The position numbers were made by a program, and so were the translations under genes. From Thiocystis violascens (lineage in GTDB: Bacteria > Pseudomonadota > Gammaproteobacteria > Chromatiales > Chromatiaceae): 45,122 nt of DNA. Position 1 is the first letter of the stretch. Every line of letters begins with the position of its first letter. This document shows positions 18,805 through 27,294 of this stretch, in pieces. Location: assembly GCA_020721065.1 (NCBI GenBank), contig DYNM01000021.1:1-45122 (forward strand), read 5' to 3'. The notes below the pieces were generated by a model. The model ran no database searches. It had not been told where the DNA came from and was given only the letters and a program-made list of their open reading frames with translations.

Positions 18805-19932
18805 ATGATGCAATACATCGAATTGGCAACTGGTACGCTTGACCTTCGCATTCAAGCGACAGCATTTCCTCTTTCTAATCTCTGTAACTTTGCTGCTCGC
18901 AACAATCGTAAACGTGGGTTTCTTTTTGTCAGTAAAGTGTTGGGAAAGCATTGGCCAACCACACCAACACAAATGCAGCAAATCCATCATTATTTAGCAC
19001 AATCGTTAACACTAACGACCACACCTTGTTTATTTATTGCTTTGGCAGAAACAGCAACTGGTCTAGGGCAAGGCGTATTTGAAGCGACACTAGCACAACA
19101 AGATGATGCTTTATTTTTACATTCCACTCGCTATCGCGTACCCGGACGACAATCAATCGTTTTTCACGAAGAACATTGTCACGCACCCGAACAACTGTTA
19201 TACGAACCATTACATCCACCGCATCGTCACATTTTTCAAAATGCCCGCGAATTAGTTTTAATCGACGATGAAATCAGTACGGGCACTACGTTGTGCCATT
19301 TAGTCAACGCTTATCGTAAATATAACCCACATCTTGAACGGATACATTTCGTTACCATTACTGATTTTAGTGGTGAAAATAGCAGTGAACTTTTTTCCAC
19401 TCGTGTTGGACTTCCCGTGCAGATACACGCGGTGCTCAGTGGCGATTTTTCTTTTACTCCCACTCCGAATTGGACAGCAGAACCGGCACCACCAGCAGTT
19501 GGTAACAATCAATGTAATTCAGAACAACTTGTTGAATCATTTGGGCGCTTTGGTATTGACCACCGTATTGGCATTCCCGCTGCTGATTTAGTCAATTTAA
19601 GTACTGGACTTGATTGTGGAGCACGGATATTGGTACTTGGTACCGGTGAATTTATGCACTTAGCGTTTTGCTTAGGATTAGCATTAGAAGCATGTGGATT
19701 CACAGTAGTTGTACAAGCCACCACACGCTCGCCAATTTTAATCGGCGCTGCTATTCAAAAACAGTTAATTTTTTTAGATAATTATGGAGAAGGCATTTAT
19801 AATTATCTGTACAACGTTGATTCGCGTGACTTTACCCGCATTATCATTTGCCATGAAACGCCAGCTAGTACGTTAGATGAATTAGTGCAGTTGCTGGGTT
19901 CGCACTGCGTGACTTACCGACCCTGTTTCTAA
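18805..19932 (+). CDS. Ter-operon phosphoribosyltransferase with TRSP domain
   Basis: 375 residues. The N-terminal two thirds form a PRTase fold with the PRPP loop VLIDDEISTGTT at residues 151-162. The C-terminal third (about 255-375), opening at RIGIPAADLV, matches the TRSP extension that follows PRTase_2 domains (PF15609 plus PF12500). Comparative genomics places such proteins in a Ter-associated pathway proposed to make a nucleoside-like metabolite; the reaction is unproven. The start could be this ATG or the next codon, also ATG; the ribosome site is weak. It begins the second Ter transcript. Confidence 0.85.
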   Translation: MMQYIELATGTLDLRIQATAFPLSNLCNFAARNNRKRGFLFVSKVLGKHWPTTPTQMQQIHHYLAQSLTLTTTPCLFIALAETATGLGQGVFEATLAQQDDALFLHSTRYRVPGRQSIVFHEEHCHAPEQLLYEPLHPPHRHIFQNARELVLIDDEISTGTTLCHLVNAYRKYNPHLERIHFVTITDFSGENSSELFSTRVGLPVQIHAVLSGDFSFTPTPNWTAEPAPPAVGNNQCNSEQLVESFGRFGIDHRIGIPAADLVNLSTGLDCGARILVLGTGEFMHLAFCLGLALEACGFTVVVQATTRSPILIGAAIQKQLIFLDNYGEGIYNYLYNVDSRDFTRIIICHETPASTLDELVQLLGSHCVTYRPCF

Positions 19933-19951
19933 ACAACGCTAGTGGAATCTT

Positions 19952-21019
19952 ATGAGTTTGCACCAAGTGATTGATCAATTAAAACAGAAAGCAACTGATC
20001 TAAAAAATGAAGTTCTAAAGTTTAAGCACAAAGATTTTTTGAACGCTGCGATTAGCGGTTCTGTGTTAATTGCAATGGCGGATGGTGAAATCACCTCGCC
20101 AGAAAAACAGAAAATGATGCATTTCATAGAAAATTATGACGCCTTGTCCGTTTTTTCAAGTCAAGAATTGATTGAAACGTTTCAAACCATCGTTCACCAA
20201 ATTGAGTTTGACCGCGATCTTGGTGAAGCCAAGGCTTATGCAGCCATTCGGAATATGAAGCGCAATGAAGATGCAGCGCGACTCATTATGCGGTTGATTG
20301 TGGCAATTGCTGCGGCTGACGGTCATTTTGATGACAATGAACGACATATTGCTGGTAAAATTGCACTAGAGCTTGAGCTAAATTTAGCAGATTTTGAATT
20401 ACCTATAACGTCGCCAACTTCTTTTACTGCACAGGAGCGTACTATGACGATTAGTTTGAATAAGGGTGGTAATGTTAATCTGAGCAAGGAAGCGCCAACC
20501 CTTGAAAACTTATTGGTTGGTTTGGGCTGGGATTCTCGCGCCACGGATGGGCAGGCATTTGATTTAGATGCCAGCCTATTTATGGTAAAAGCCGATGGCA
20601 AGGTTCCTAGTGATGCTTATTTCATTTTTTACAATCAGAAAACTTCACCAGAAGGTTCGGTTGAACACACCGGCGATAATTTAACCGGTGATGGCGACGG
20701 TGATGATGAAATAATGCACGTCACTTTATCTAAAGTGCCTGCCGATATTCAGCGTTTGGTTGTTGTCGTCACAATTCACGATGCAGAAGCGCGGCATCAA
20801 AACTTTGGGCAAATTAACAACGCATTTGTGCGGATTGTGAATCGTGACAATCAACAGGAAGTTGTGCGGTTTGATTTGTCAGAAGATTATTCAACTGAGA
20901 CCGCAATGGTTTTTGGTGAACTGTATCGTCACAACGGCGATTGGAAGTTCAAAGCAGTTGGACAGGGCTATGCTGGTGGTTTACACGCATTAGCATTACA
21001 ACACGGCGTCAACGTTTAA
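19952..21019 (+). CDS. TerB::TerD fusion protein
   Basis: 355 residues. Residues 1-151 are a full TerB domain ([53 protein letters not shown]). A 13-residue linker leads to a complete TerD domain at 165-355 ([38 protein letters not shown]). The TerB half resembles the separate terB directly downstream, and the TerD half resembles the gene at 16720. TerB is an alpha-helical metal-binding partner of the Ter complex; TerD binds calcium. The junction still holds a ribosome site and ATG, so a free TerD may also be made. Confidence 0.93.
   Translation: MSLHQVIDQLKQKATDLKNEVLKFKHKDFLNAAISGSVLIAMADGEITSPEKQKMMHFIENYDALSVFSSQELIETFQTIVHQIEFDRDLGEAKAYAAIRNMKRNEDAARLIMRLIVAIAAADGHFDDNERHIAGKIALELELNLADFELPITSPTSFTAQERTMTISLNKGGNVNLSKEAPTLENLLVGLGWDSRATDGQAFDLDASLFMVKADGKVPSDAYFIFYNQKTSPEGSVEHTGDNLTGDGDGDDEIMHVTLSKVPADIQRLVVVVTIHDAEARHQNFGQINNAFVRIVNRDNQQEVVRFDLSEDYSTETAMVFGELYRHNGDWKFKAVGQGYAGGLHALALQHGVNV
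20433..20446 (+). promoter_or_regulatory. Internal ribosome-binding site and start within the TerB::TerD fusion
   Basis: AGGAG at 20433-20437, a 6-nt spacer and ATG at 20444 lie in the same frame as the fusion (codon 165). This start would yield a 191-residue TerD beginning MTISLNKGG, the normal TerD N-terminus. Confidence 0.6.
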
Positions 21020-21053
21020 TCATCAACCCTATTGTTAATTGGAGTTATGCGCG

Positions 21054-21509
21054 ATGAGTTTTCAAGATTTTGTCAGCAACTTGAAGCAGAAAGCTGCTGA
21101 GTTAAAAAATGAGGCGATGAAGTTCAAAAATAAGGATTTTTTGAACGCTGCAATCAGTGGTTCCGTGTTGATTTCAATGGCGGACGGTCATGTCTCTTCT
21201 GAAGAAAAACAGAAGATGATGCGCTTTATTGAGAACTATGAAGCACTGTCAGTGTTTTCTAGCAAGGAACTGGTTGAGGCGTTTCAAAACGCAATGAGCC
21301 AGATTGAATTTGATAAAGACCTTGGCGAAACCAAGGCTTATGATGCGATTCGCAAGATGAAGGGCAATGATGGCGCGGCACGGTTAATTGTGCGTTTGAT
21401 TATCGCCATTGCTGCTGCGGATGGAGATTTTGATGAGAGTGAGAAGCGAGTGGCGCGTAAAATCGCTATGGAGTTAGCTCTCAATCCAGCAGATTTTGAA
21501 TTAGTCTGA
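21054..21509 (+). CDS. terB: TerB-family protein
   Basis: 151 residues from the ATG at 21054 (GGAG nine bases upstream); an earlier TTG gives no family match. Hallmarks are [40 protein letters not shown] and IIAIAAADGDFDESEKRVA. The two acidic AxxDGxxxxxE motifs could bind divalent metal. TerB is a soluble helical Ter protein reported to associate with the inner face of the membrane and with TerC in other bacteria. It seems to be a tandem duplicate of the N-terminal half of the upstream fusion. The stop lies 2 bp before the HAD gene. Confidence 0.93.
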   Translation: MSFQDFVSNLKQKAAELKNEAMKFKNKDFLNAAISGSVLISMADGHVSSEEKQKMMRFIENYEALSVFSSKELVEAFQNAMSQIEFDKDLGETKAYDAIRKMKGNDGAARLIVRLIIAIAAADGDFDESEKRVARKIAMELALNPADFELV

Positions 21510-21511
21510 AT

Positions 21512-22273
21512 ATGAAAACGTTGGTTTTTCTGGATTTGGATAATACTTTATTCCAAACACGCCAGAAATGTCCAACCAAAGACGCGCTACAGTTTCCGGT
21601 TGCTTATCTCCGGGATGGTAGCGCACATTCTTTTATGACGGCTAAACAACGTCAATTCTGGCAACTGTTAAATGCCAACGCAACGATCATTCCCACCACA
21701 GCGCGAGATTTAGACGCTTTACAGCGCGTTCAATTACCATTTCATAGTTGGTCTATTATTGATCACGGCGGAGTCATTTTGAATCCTGCTGGAATAGCAG
21801 ATGTATATTGGCATGATCACATGGTTGCTGCATCACAAGCAGCGCAGCCAGATTTAATTGAGTTGTTGGCAGTGATCAATACAGAAATTGCACAGCATAA
21901 TTTAGCGGCACGGGCACAAATCGTTGAAGATTTCAATTTACCTTTTTATGTGGTTGTTAAATATCTGAATGGTAAGATTGCTGATCTTGATCGATTACAG
22001 CAGGATGCTGTACAGCCTTGGGTAATAGCTCACGCAACAAATTATCAACTACACCGTAATGCAAATAATCTTTCCGTACTGCCACGCACCATTAGCAAAG
22101 AACACGCCGTGCGTTATTTAATTAAACGCTTTAGTAATGAATGGGGCGATCTATTAACTATTGGTATTGGTGATAGTGTGAGTGATGGCGCATTTATGGC
22201 AGCATGTGATTATGCAATCACGCCAAGCGACTCGCAGTTGTTTAACGCGACGTTAAATCATTTGTCACTTTAA
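21512..22273 (+). CDS. HAD-superfamily phosphatase of the Ter cluster
   Basis: 253 residues. Motif I is FLDLDNTLF (nucleophile D8, acid D10), motif II is in IPTTARD, and motif IV is GIGDSVSDGAFM. A cap-like insert lies between (about 90-190), so the protein resembles Cof-type (C2-cap) HAD hydrolases. Such a phosphatase is a regular member of Ter-linked biosynthetic modules with a PRTase, StiP/PELOTA and a lyase, where it is thought to dephosphorylate a nucleotide-like intermediate. The substrate is unknown. It starts 2 bp after terB. Confidence 0.85.
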   Translation: MKTLVFLDLDNTLFQTRQKCPTKDALQFPVAYLRDGSAHSFMTAKQRQFWQLLNANATIIPTTARDLDALQRVQLPFHSWSIIDHGGVILNPAGIADVYWHDHMVAASQAAQPDLIELLAVINTEIAQHNLAARAQIVEDFNLPFYVVVKYLNGKIADLDRLQQDAVQPWVIAHATNYQLHRNANNLSVLPRTISKEHAVRYLIKRFSNEWGDLLTIGIGDSVSDGAFMAACDYAITPSDSQLFNATLNHLSL

Positions 22274-22301
22274 CTGAATTGGCGCTAATTTTAACGCGCT
22301 C

Positions 22302-23411
22302 ATGTGTATTTCTTCACTCCCCACCTTTTTTTCAGGCAGTTATCGCCCTGAAGACGTGCGTATTTTACTCAAGCCACTGGCGTTAAGTACCGTCAGCATC
22401 GCAGCAAAAGAGCAATTACTCCAAACAGGTCAATACCATTACAGTGAATTGCTCAGTCCAGAAACGCTCCCTTCATCGCGTTATTTAGAGATTTTTTATC
22501 ATACTTTCGCGCTCATGCAGCAGCGGCTGGCGCATAACATCATTGATTTAGCTGCGCTCATTGCCGCACAACACGATCACACCATAACGCTCGTTTCACT
22601 CCTCCGCGCTGGTACGCCAATTGGCGTATTACTCAAACATGTATTAACCAATTATTTTGCCCGTTCTGTCGTGCATTATTCAATTTCAATTCTGCGTGAT
22701 CGCGGCATTGATAATAATGCGCTGCGCTTTATTGTGCAGACAGAAGCGCAAAATGCCGCCAGCATTGTCTTTATTGATGGTTGGATTAGTAAAGGAATGA
22801 TTGCGCGTACTCTCACGCAGTCTGTCACTGCATTTAATCAGCACCACCACACTATATTGGATACGCGGTTATTCGCATTAACTGATTTAGCCGGAGCTGG
22901 GATTGCGCCGAGCGATGAAGATGATTTAATTCCGTCTTGCATTTTGAATGCAACCATTTCTGGCTTAGTGAGTCGCTCAGTATGTAATCAACATTTGAAT
23001 GCCACTGATTTTCATGGCTGCTTATTTTATCAACAGTTTGCCGCGCATGATATTTCAATCTGGTTTATTGATACCATGCTTGCAACCATTCACACTTGTT
23101 TGACTGATGGTTATTTGCCGCAAGCAACGCCAGTTGCACCTCAGCCCGCCCGTGATCGTTCGCAACAATTATTAGCGACAATGAAAGCGCAATTTGGGGG
23201 CAATAACGAACATTTAATTAAATTTGGGATTGGTGAATCAACTCGCGTATTATTAAGGCGCGTTCCTGAGCAGTTAATCGTGCGCGATCCCACTGCCCCG
23301 GACGTGGCGCATCTTTTACAATTAGCGCAGGAAAAACAGGTGCCTTGGCAAGTCAACCCAACTTTGCCATATCAAGCCATATCATTGATTCAAGGATTTA
23401 CAGCATGTTAA
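22302..23411 (+). CDS. StiP-family PRTase-like protein with C-terminal PELOTA domain
   Basis: 369 residues. The main domain (about 10-290) matches the StiP/PRTase_1 family (PF11202), with LRAGTPIGVLLKHV and the loop VFIDGWISKGMIA. The last 65 residues, from HLIKFGIGESTRVLLRRVPEQ on, look like PELOTA_1, an L7Ae-type RNA-binding fold. Databases sometimes name the family cysteine protease StiP, which I doubt; a phosphoribosyl-transfer role is the better inference. The 3' end overlaps the next gene by 7 bp, so the two are probably translationally coupled. Confidence 0.82.
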   Translation: MCISSLPTFFSGSYRPEDVRILLKPLALSTVSIAAKEQLLQTGQYHYSELLSPETLPSSRYLEIFYHTFALMQQRLAHNIIDLAALIAAQHDHTITLVSLLRAGTPIGVLLKHVLTNYFARSVVHYSISILRDRGIDNNALRFIVQTEAQNAASIVFIDGWISKGMIARTLTQSVTAFNQHHHTILDTRLFALTDLAGAGIAPSDEDDLIPSCILNATISGLVSRSVCNQHLNATDFHGCLFYQQFAAHDISIWFIDTMLATIHTCLTDGYLPQATPVAPQPARDRSQQLLATMKAQFGGNNEHLIKFGIGESTRVLLRRVPEQLIVRDPTAPDVAHLLQLAQEKQVPWQVNPTLPYQAISLIQGFTAC

Positions 23412-24274
23412 ATGCGTATTGTCTTGGTGGTTCTTTATATGTTCCGGCAACGCATCAAGATTTATTGACCATTGCCAATGGTACGCGCTGGCCAGCATTG
23501 CGCTCGGTGATTTTTTGTACTGAAGATGCAGTAGCGGAAAATGCGCTTGAAGGTGCGCTTGTTCATTTAGAACATTGCTTGACTGCGATGACAGCAACTA
23601 CGGCAATGTTGCGTTTTGTGCGCGTGCGCAATCCCGCTGTTTTAGCGCGATTATTAGCGCAGCCCGGTATTGAAAAACTAGATGGTTTTGTCTTTCCTAA
23701 GCTCGACATCAATAATGCTGATGTCTATATGGATTTGCTGAAAAATTCTAAATATCTTTGTATGCCGACGCTGGAAACGCGAGATGTGTTTGACACGGCA
23801 AAATTGATACAGTTGCGCGATCATTTGCTCGGTTGTCATTATGAACAACGCATTCTGGCATTGCGCATTGGCGGCAATGATTTATTAGCCATTTTGGGAA
23901 TTCGCCGTCCCCGTGATCGCACCATTTATCGCACTCCGCTCGGTCATATCATTGCGCAAATTGTCACGGTATTTAAGCCGTTTGGCTTTCAAATTACCGC
24001 GCCCGTATTTGAGCATCTTGATTGTGTGCAGTTATTGCAAGAAGAACTCAGCGAAGATATTGCGCATGGTTTATGTGGCAAAACGGCTATTCATCCGCAG
24101 CAGCTTCCCGTGATTGAAACTGCTTTTCAGGTGACGCCAACGGATTTAGCTGCCGCCCAGCGTATTTTGAATGATGAACGCGCTGTTTTTCAATTCAATG
24201 GCTCAATGTGCGAAATTGCAACGCATCGCGCTTGGGCACATCATATCGTAGCGCGACAAAAGACACTCTCTTAA
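23405..24274 (+). CDS. HpcH/HpaI-type C-C bond lyase of the Ter cluster
   Basis: 289 residues from the ATG at 23405, inside the end of the StiP gene; a longer frame from 23345 is unlikely. The protein is a TIM-barrel of the citrate-lyase-beta/HpaI type (C-C_Bond_Lyase, PF15617). Recognisable parts are FVFPKLDINNADVYM, CMPTLETRDVFD, ILALRIGGNDLL and GLCGKTAIHPQQLPV. Related lyases use a divalent metal held by acidic residues. It is the last gene of the Ter operon; its TAA overlaps the opposite-strand stop of the HAD-IB gene. Confidence 0.85.
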   Translation: MLNAYCLGGSLYVPATHQDLLTIANGTRWPALRSVIFCTEDAVAENALEGALVHLEHCLTAMTATTAMLRFVRVRNPAVLARLLAQPGIEKLDGFVFPKLDINNADVYMDLLKNSKYLCMPTLETRDVFDTAKLIQLRDHLLGCHYEQRILALRIGGNDLLAILGIRRPRDRTIYRTPLGHIIAQIVTVFKPFGFQITAPVFEHLDCVQLLQEELSEDIAHGLCGKTAIHPQQLPVIETAFQVTPTDLAAAQRILNDERAVFQFNGSMCEIATHRAWAHHIVARQKTLS

Positions 24275-24876
24275 AATGGTCGATAATGCGGAACATCAGC
24301 AATCGCTAATAACTCGCGGTCGCCATCTGAATCACCATACGCATAAATTTCATAAGCACTTAAATCACCGCATAACAATTCTAATTGCCGCACTTTTTCA
24401 GCACCGCGACAATTCACTCCAACGAATTGCCCAACGCAACATCCGTCGCGCATTGCCAATTGTGTACACAGCAATTCATTAAACCCTAATTGTGTGGCAA
24501 GATCGCGCAAATAGACATCCAATGAGGCGCTGATCAGAATTAACCGATCACCGCGACTGCGGTGCCACGCAATTCGCGCAAGTGCGGCGGGACGCAATTG
24601 GGTTGTGAACACTCGTTGCGCGTGTTGTGCGCCGAGTTGTTGTAATTGCGTTTGCGGTGTGTTGGTGAATAAATAAGCAATTAATTTGACTTTGAATTGA
24701 TCGCGGTGCAGCCGTCCTAATCCCACTTGGATTCCAGCGCCAGCTAAAAACAGCAATGCCTGTGCTACGCGCCAGCGTCCGCAAACGCGAATTAAAAACG
24801 GTAAAAATGTATCCGTTTTGCTAATGGTGCCGTCAAAATCAAATGCCGCTAACACGGGTTTTTTTAATGCAGTCAT
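24271..24876 (-). CDS. HAD-IB family hydrolase (SerB/PgpC-like)
   Basis: 201 residues from the ATG at 24876, 2 bp after the recD stop; a TTG at 24882 would overlap recD. Motif I is AAFDFDGTISKTDT (D13, D15), motif II is LILISASLDVYL, motif III is probably the Lys in EKVRQLE, and motif IV is YGDSDGDRELL. The family includes phosphoserine phosphatase-like and phosphatidylglycerophosphatase-like enzymes. A hydrophobic stretch VAQALLFLAGAGIQVGLG may touch the membrane. The substrate cannot be decided. It is probably co-transcribed with recD. Confidence 0.85.
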   Translation of the reverse strand: MTALKKPVLAAFDFDGTISKTDTFLPFLIRVCGRWRVAQALLFLAGAGIQVGLGRLHRDQFKVKLIAYLFTNTPQTQLQQLGAQHAQRVFTTQLRPAALARIAWHRSRGDRLILISASLDVYLRDLATQLGFNELLCTQLAMRDGCCVGQFVGVNCRGAEKVRQLELLCGDLSAYEIYAYGDSDGDRELLAIADVPHYRPF

Positions 24877-24878
24877 AT

Positions 24879-26933
24879 TCAATTTTCCGTATGCAATGCC
24901 GCCGCAATTCCGCTAACGCGAGTCACTCGCCGTTGCAACGCAGCTTCTAATACCGATGCCTGATAATAAATCAGCGTAAAGGCTTTTTTTGAGCGCGTAA
25001 TGCCGGTGTAAAGCAATTCTTGCGTCAGCACCGGATTGGGCACATCTGGCACCAGCAGCGCCGTGTGTTCAAATTCCGAGCCTTGCGCCTTGTGTACCGT
25101 CATCGCAAACACCGTTTCTACCGCTTGCAGCCGACTCGGCAACATCCAGCGCACCCCGCCGCTGCCGTCATCAGCCGGAAACGCGACCCGCAACCCGCGC
25201 TGCGGCGATTGGGTTTGGCGCAGCGGCACCTCCAGCGTGATCCCAATATCGCCATTCATCAGCCCCAAATTCGGATCGTTGCGCGTGACCAGCACCGGTC
25301 GTCCGGCAAACCACTGCTGCGTCTCCGTCGGCTCGCCGTCCAACAGCTTTTTATCGCGCAGCAACGCGATGATGTGCTGATTCAAACCGCTCACGCCCCA
25401 AATGCCGTCGCGCAGCGCCGTGAGCAATTGGAACTTTCCCAGCGCCGCCAACACGCTCAATGCCCACTGATCAATCTCCGCTGCTGACGCCGTCGGCGCT
25501 GGAGCGGCATTGCGCAGCCGCTTGAGATATTCGGCATAACCCGCGCTCACCAATTCATCAAAAGCGGGCGCAGCCGGACTGGCGGTCGGCAATTGAATCG
25601 CGGTGAGTTGGCGCGAATCATCTTGCTCCGCAAACAGCGCCAGCACCGCCTCCGCTCGCCGCTGTTGACCCGACGGCGGCGCATTGACCAACGTCGCCAG
25701 TGCGCCAATCCCGCCATGTCGATCAAAGCGATAACTGTGGCGCAACATTGCCACTGCTTGATCGAGCGCCCGTCCGTTGGGATCGCGGTATTCCTCCGGC
25801 ATCACCACTCCGGTGACGCGCTGCAACCAGTCGCAGGTCGCAGCCGTGTAGTGCGCCGCTGCCGCTCGCCGACATAAATCACCCAGCACTGCGCCCGCTT
25901 CCACCGACGCCAATTGATCCTTATCACCCAGCACCAGCAGCCGCGCTTCGGGGCGCAGCGCCTCCAGCAATCGCGCCAGCAATTCCACATCCACCATCGA
26001 CGCTTCATCAATCACCACCACATCCACCGGCAGCGGCTGCCCGGCATGATGATGAAAATGACGACTGTGCTGGCGCGGCCCCAACAGCCGATGCACGGTC
26101 GTGACCGCCGTCGGAATCGCCGCCCGAATCTGCTCACCGTGCGCGAGATTAGCCAGCGGCAACTCCGCCACCCGCCCCGCGATGGATTCATTCAACCGCG
26201 CTGCGGCTTTACCAGTCGGCGCAGCCAGCCGAATCCGCAGCAACGGTTGTCCCGCTGCCAGCGCCAGCCCTTGCAATAGCGCCAGCAAACGCACCACCGT
26301 CGTGGTTTTGCCGGTGCCAGGGCCGCCGGTGATGATGGCAAAGGCGCTGCGCACCGCCAACGCACAGGCGATCCGATCCCAAGGCAACTGCGCTGGTGCT
26401 GGCGCATCAAATAATTGCGCCAACAATTGCCGCAGCACGTCGTCATCCACCGCCAGCGGCTGGCGCAACCGCGCTGTAATTCCGTCTAAAATCAATTGTT
26501 CATCGCGCCAATAACGGCGCAGATACAGCAACGGATGCGCCGCAGTTCCCGCCAACACCAACGGCGTGGTCGCAGCCGCAGTTGCTGCAAACTGGTCAGC
26601 AACTGCCGGACTGCGGCGCAACTGCTCCAGCCACTGCGACAAGGTGACATCAACCAGCAACGCCTTGAGTTCCGCTGCTACCTCAACTGGCTGCGCCGTC
26701 GGTCGCCGCGCCAGCAACAGCGTTTCTGGGTGCTGCTGCGCGGCGGTCAAATCAAGGCACACATGCCCATGACTGTTGCGCTCGCTGACCAGCGCCGCTG
26801 CCAATAACACCGGCGCAGCACTGTCCGGGCATTGCTCGTGAATGAGCTGCGCCAGCGCCAAGTCCAACTGGCGCAGTGCGCCCACCGCGACCCAACGTTC
26901 TAATTGTGTGAACAGCGCCGAGCTTTGATTCAC
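24879..26933 (-). CDS. recD: Exodeoxyribonuclease V subunit alpha, RecD
   Basis: 684 residues, slightly longer than E. coli RecD (608). The N-terminal domain shows the RecD-type SERNSHGHVCLDL stretch. The superfamily 1B helicase core has Walker A GGPGTGKT at 203-210, motif II VVVIDEASMVDVELL, motif VI-region FAMTVHKAQGSEFEH and the ending LLYTGITRSKKAFTLI. RecD is the 5'-3' motor of RecBCD in double-strand break repair. No recB or recC lies upstream in this window, where a divergent DUF2835 gene begins instead. Short RecD2-type proteins lack this N-terminus, so the RecBCD form is favoured. Confidence 0.94.
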   Translation of the reverse strand: MNQSSALFTQLERWVAVGALRQLDLALAQLIHEQCPDSAAPVLLAAALVSERNSHGHVCLDLTAAQQHPETLLLARRPTAQPVEVAAELKALLVDVTLSQWLEQLRRSPAVADQFAATAAATTPLVLAGTAAHPLLYLRRYWRDEQLILDGITARLRQPLAVDDDVLRQLLAQLFDAPAPAQLPWDRIACALAVRSAFAIITGGPGTGKTTTVVRLLALLQGLALAAGQPLLRIRLAAPTGKAAARLNESIAGRVAELPLANLAHGEQIRAAIPTAVTTVHRLLGPRQHSRHFHHHAGQPLPVDVVVIDEASMVDVELLARLLEALRPEARLLVLGDKDQLASVEAGAVLGDLCRRAAAAHYTAATCDWLQRVTGVVMPEEYRDPNGRALDQAVAMLRHSYRFDRHGGIGALATLVNAPPSGQQRRAEAVLALFAEQDDSRQLTAIQLPTASPAAPAFDELVSAGYAEYLKRLRNAAPAPTASAAEIDQWALSVLAALGKFQLLTALRDGIWGVSGLNQHIIALLRDKKLLDGEPTETQQWFAGRPVLVTRNDPNLGLMNGDIGITLEVPLRQTQSPQRGLRVAFPADDGSGGVRWMLPSRLQAVETVFAMTVHKAQGSEFEHTALLVPDVPNPVLTQELLYTGITRSKKAFTLIYYQASVLEAALQRRVTRVSGIAAALHTEN

Positions 26934-27009
26934 GTCAATTCACCTCGCGCTATTGCAGAATAACGATGCACAACATTTTATCATCACTTTCACTTTTGCT
27001 ATTAAAAAT

Positions 27010-27240
27010 ATGCGGCACTTTTATTTCAATTTATCCATTTCAGCAACCGATTATCTCCGCTATTATCAAGGCGCAGCAAATACGGTCATCGTCCACACGC
27101 ACAACGGCTTAAAACTGTCATTGCCAGCGGCGAGTTTGCGCCAATTCGTGACTCACAGCGGCATTGTCGGACAGTTTCGGATCACGGTCGATGCGCAACA
27201 GCGACTGGTCGCGCTGGAACGGGTGCCGCCGTCAAGCTAA
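27010..27240 (+). CDS. DUF2835 family protein
   Basis: 76 residues from the ATG at 27010. Diagnostic stretches are YFNLSISATDYLRYYQGAA, VIVHTHNGLKLSLPAASLRQF and GIVGQFRITVDAQQRLVALE. The protein is small, soluble and probably beta-rich; the family is conserved in gammaproteobacteria with no known function. It is divergent from recD, with 76 bp between. Confidence 0.85.
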   Translation: MRHFYFNLSISATDYLRYYQGAANTVIVHTHNGLKLSLPAASLRQFVTHSGIVGQFRITVDAQQRLVALERVPPSS

Positions 27241-27258
27241 CGCTGTTGCCGCCGATAT
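27232..27258 (+). promoter_or_regulatory. Candidate sigma-28 (FliA) promoter for the DUF5610 gene
   Basis: TCAAGCTA at 27232-27239, 11 bp, then GCCGATAT at 27251-27258. The consensus is TAAAGTTT-N11-GCCGATAA, so 5 of 8 and 7 of 8 bases match with exact spacing. An overlapping TATAAT at 27256 offers a sigma-70 alternative, but without a good -35. Confidence 0.5.
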
Positions 27259-27294
27259 AATTCTCACCATCAACGCTGCCGTTTGGAGTTCGCC

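Noticed and set aside
22302..23411. Cysteine protease label for the StiP-family gene
   Set aside because: I see a PRTase-like core and PELOTA ending in a biosynthetic operon and no recognisable protease triad, so the protease name was not used.
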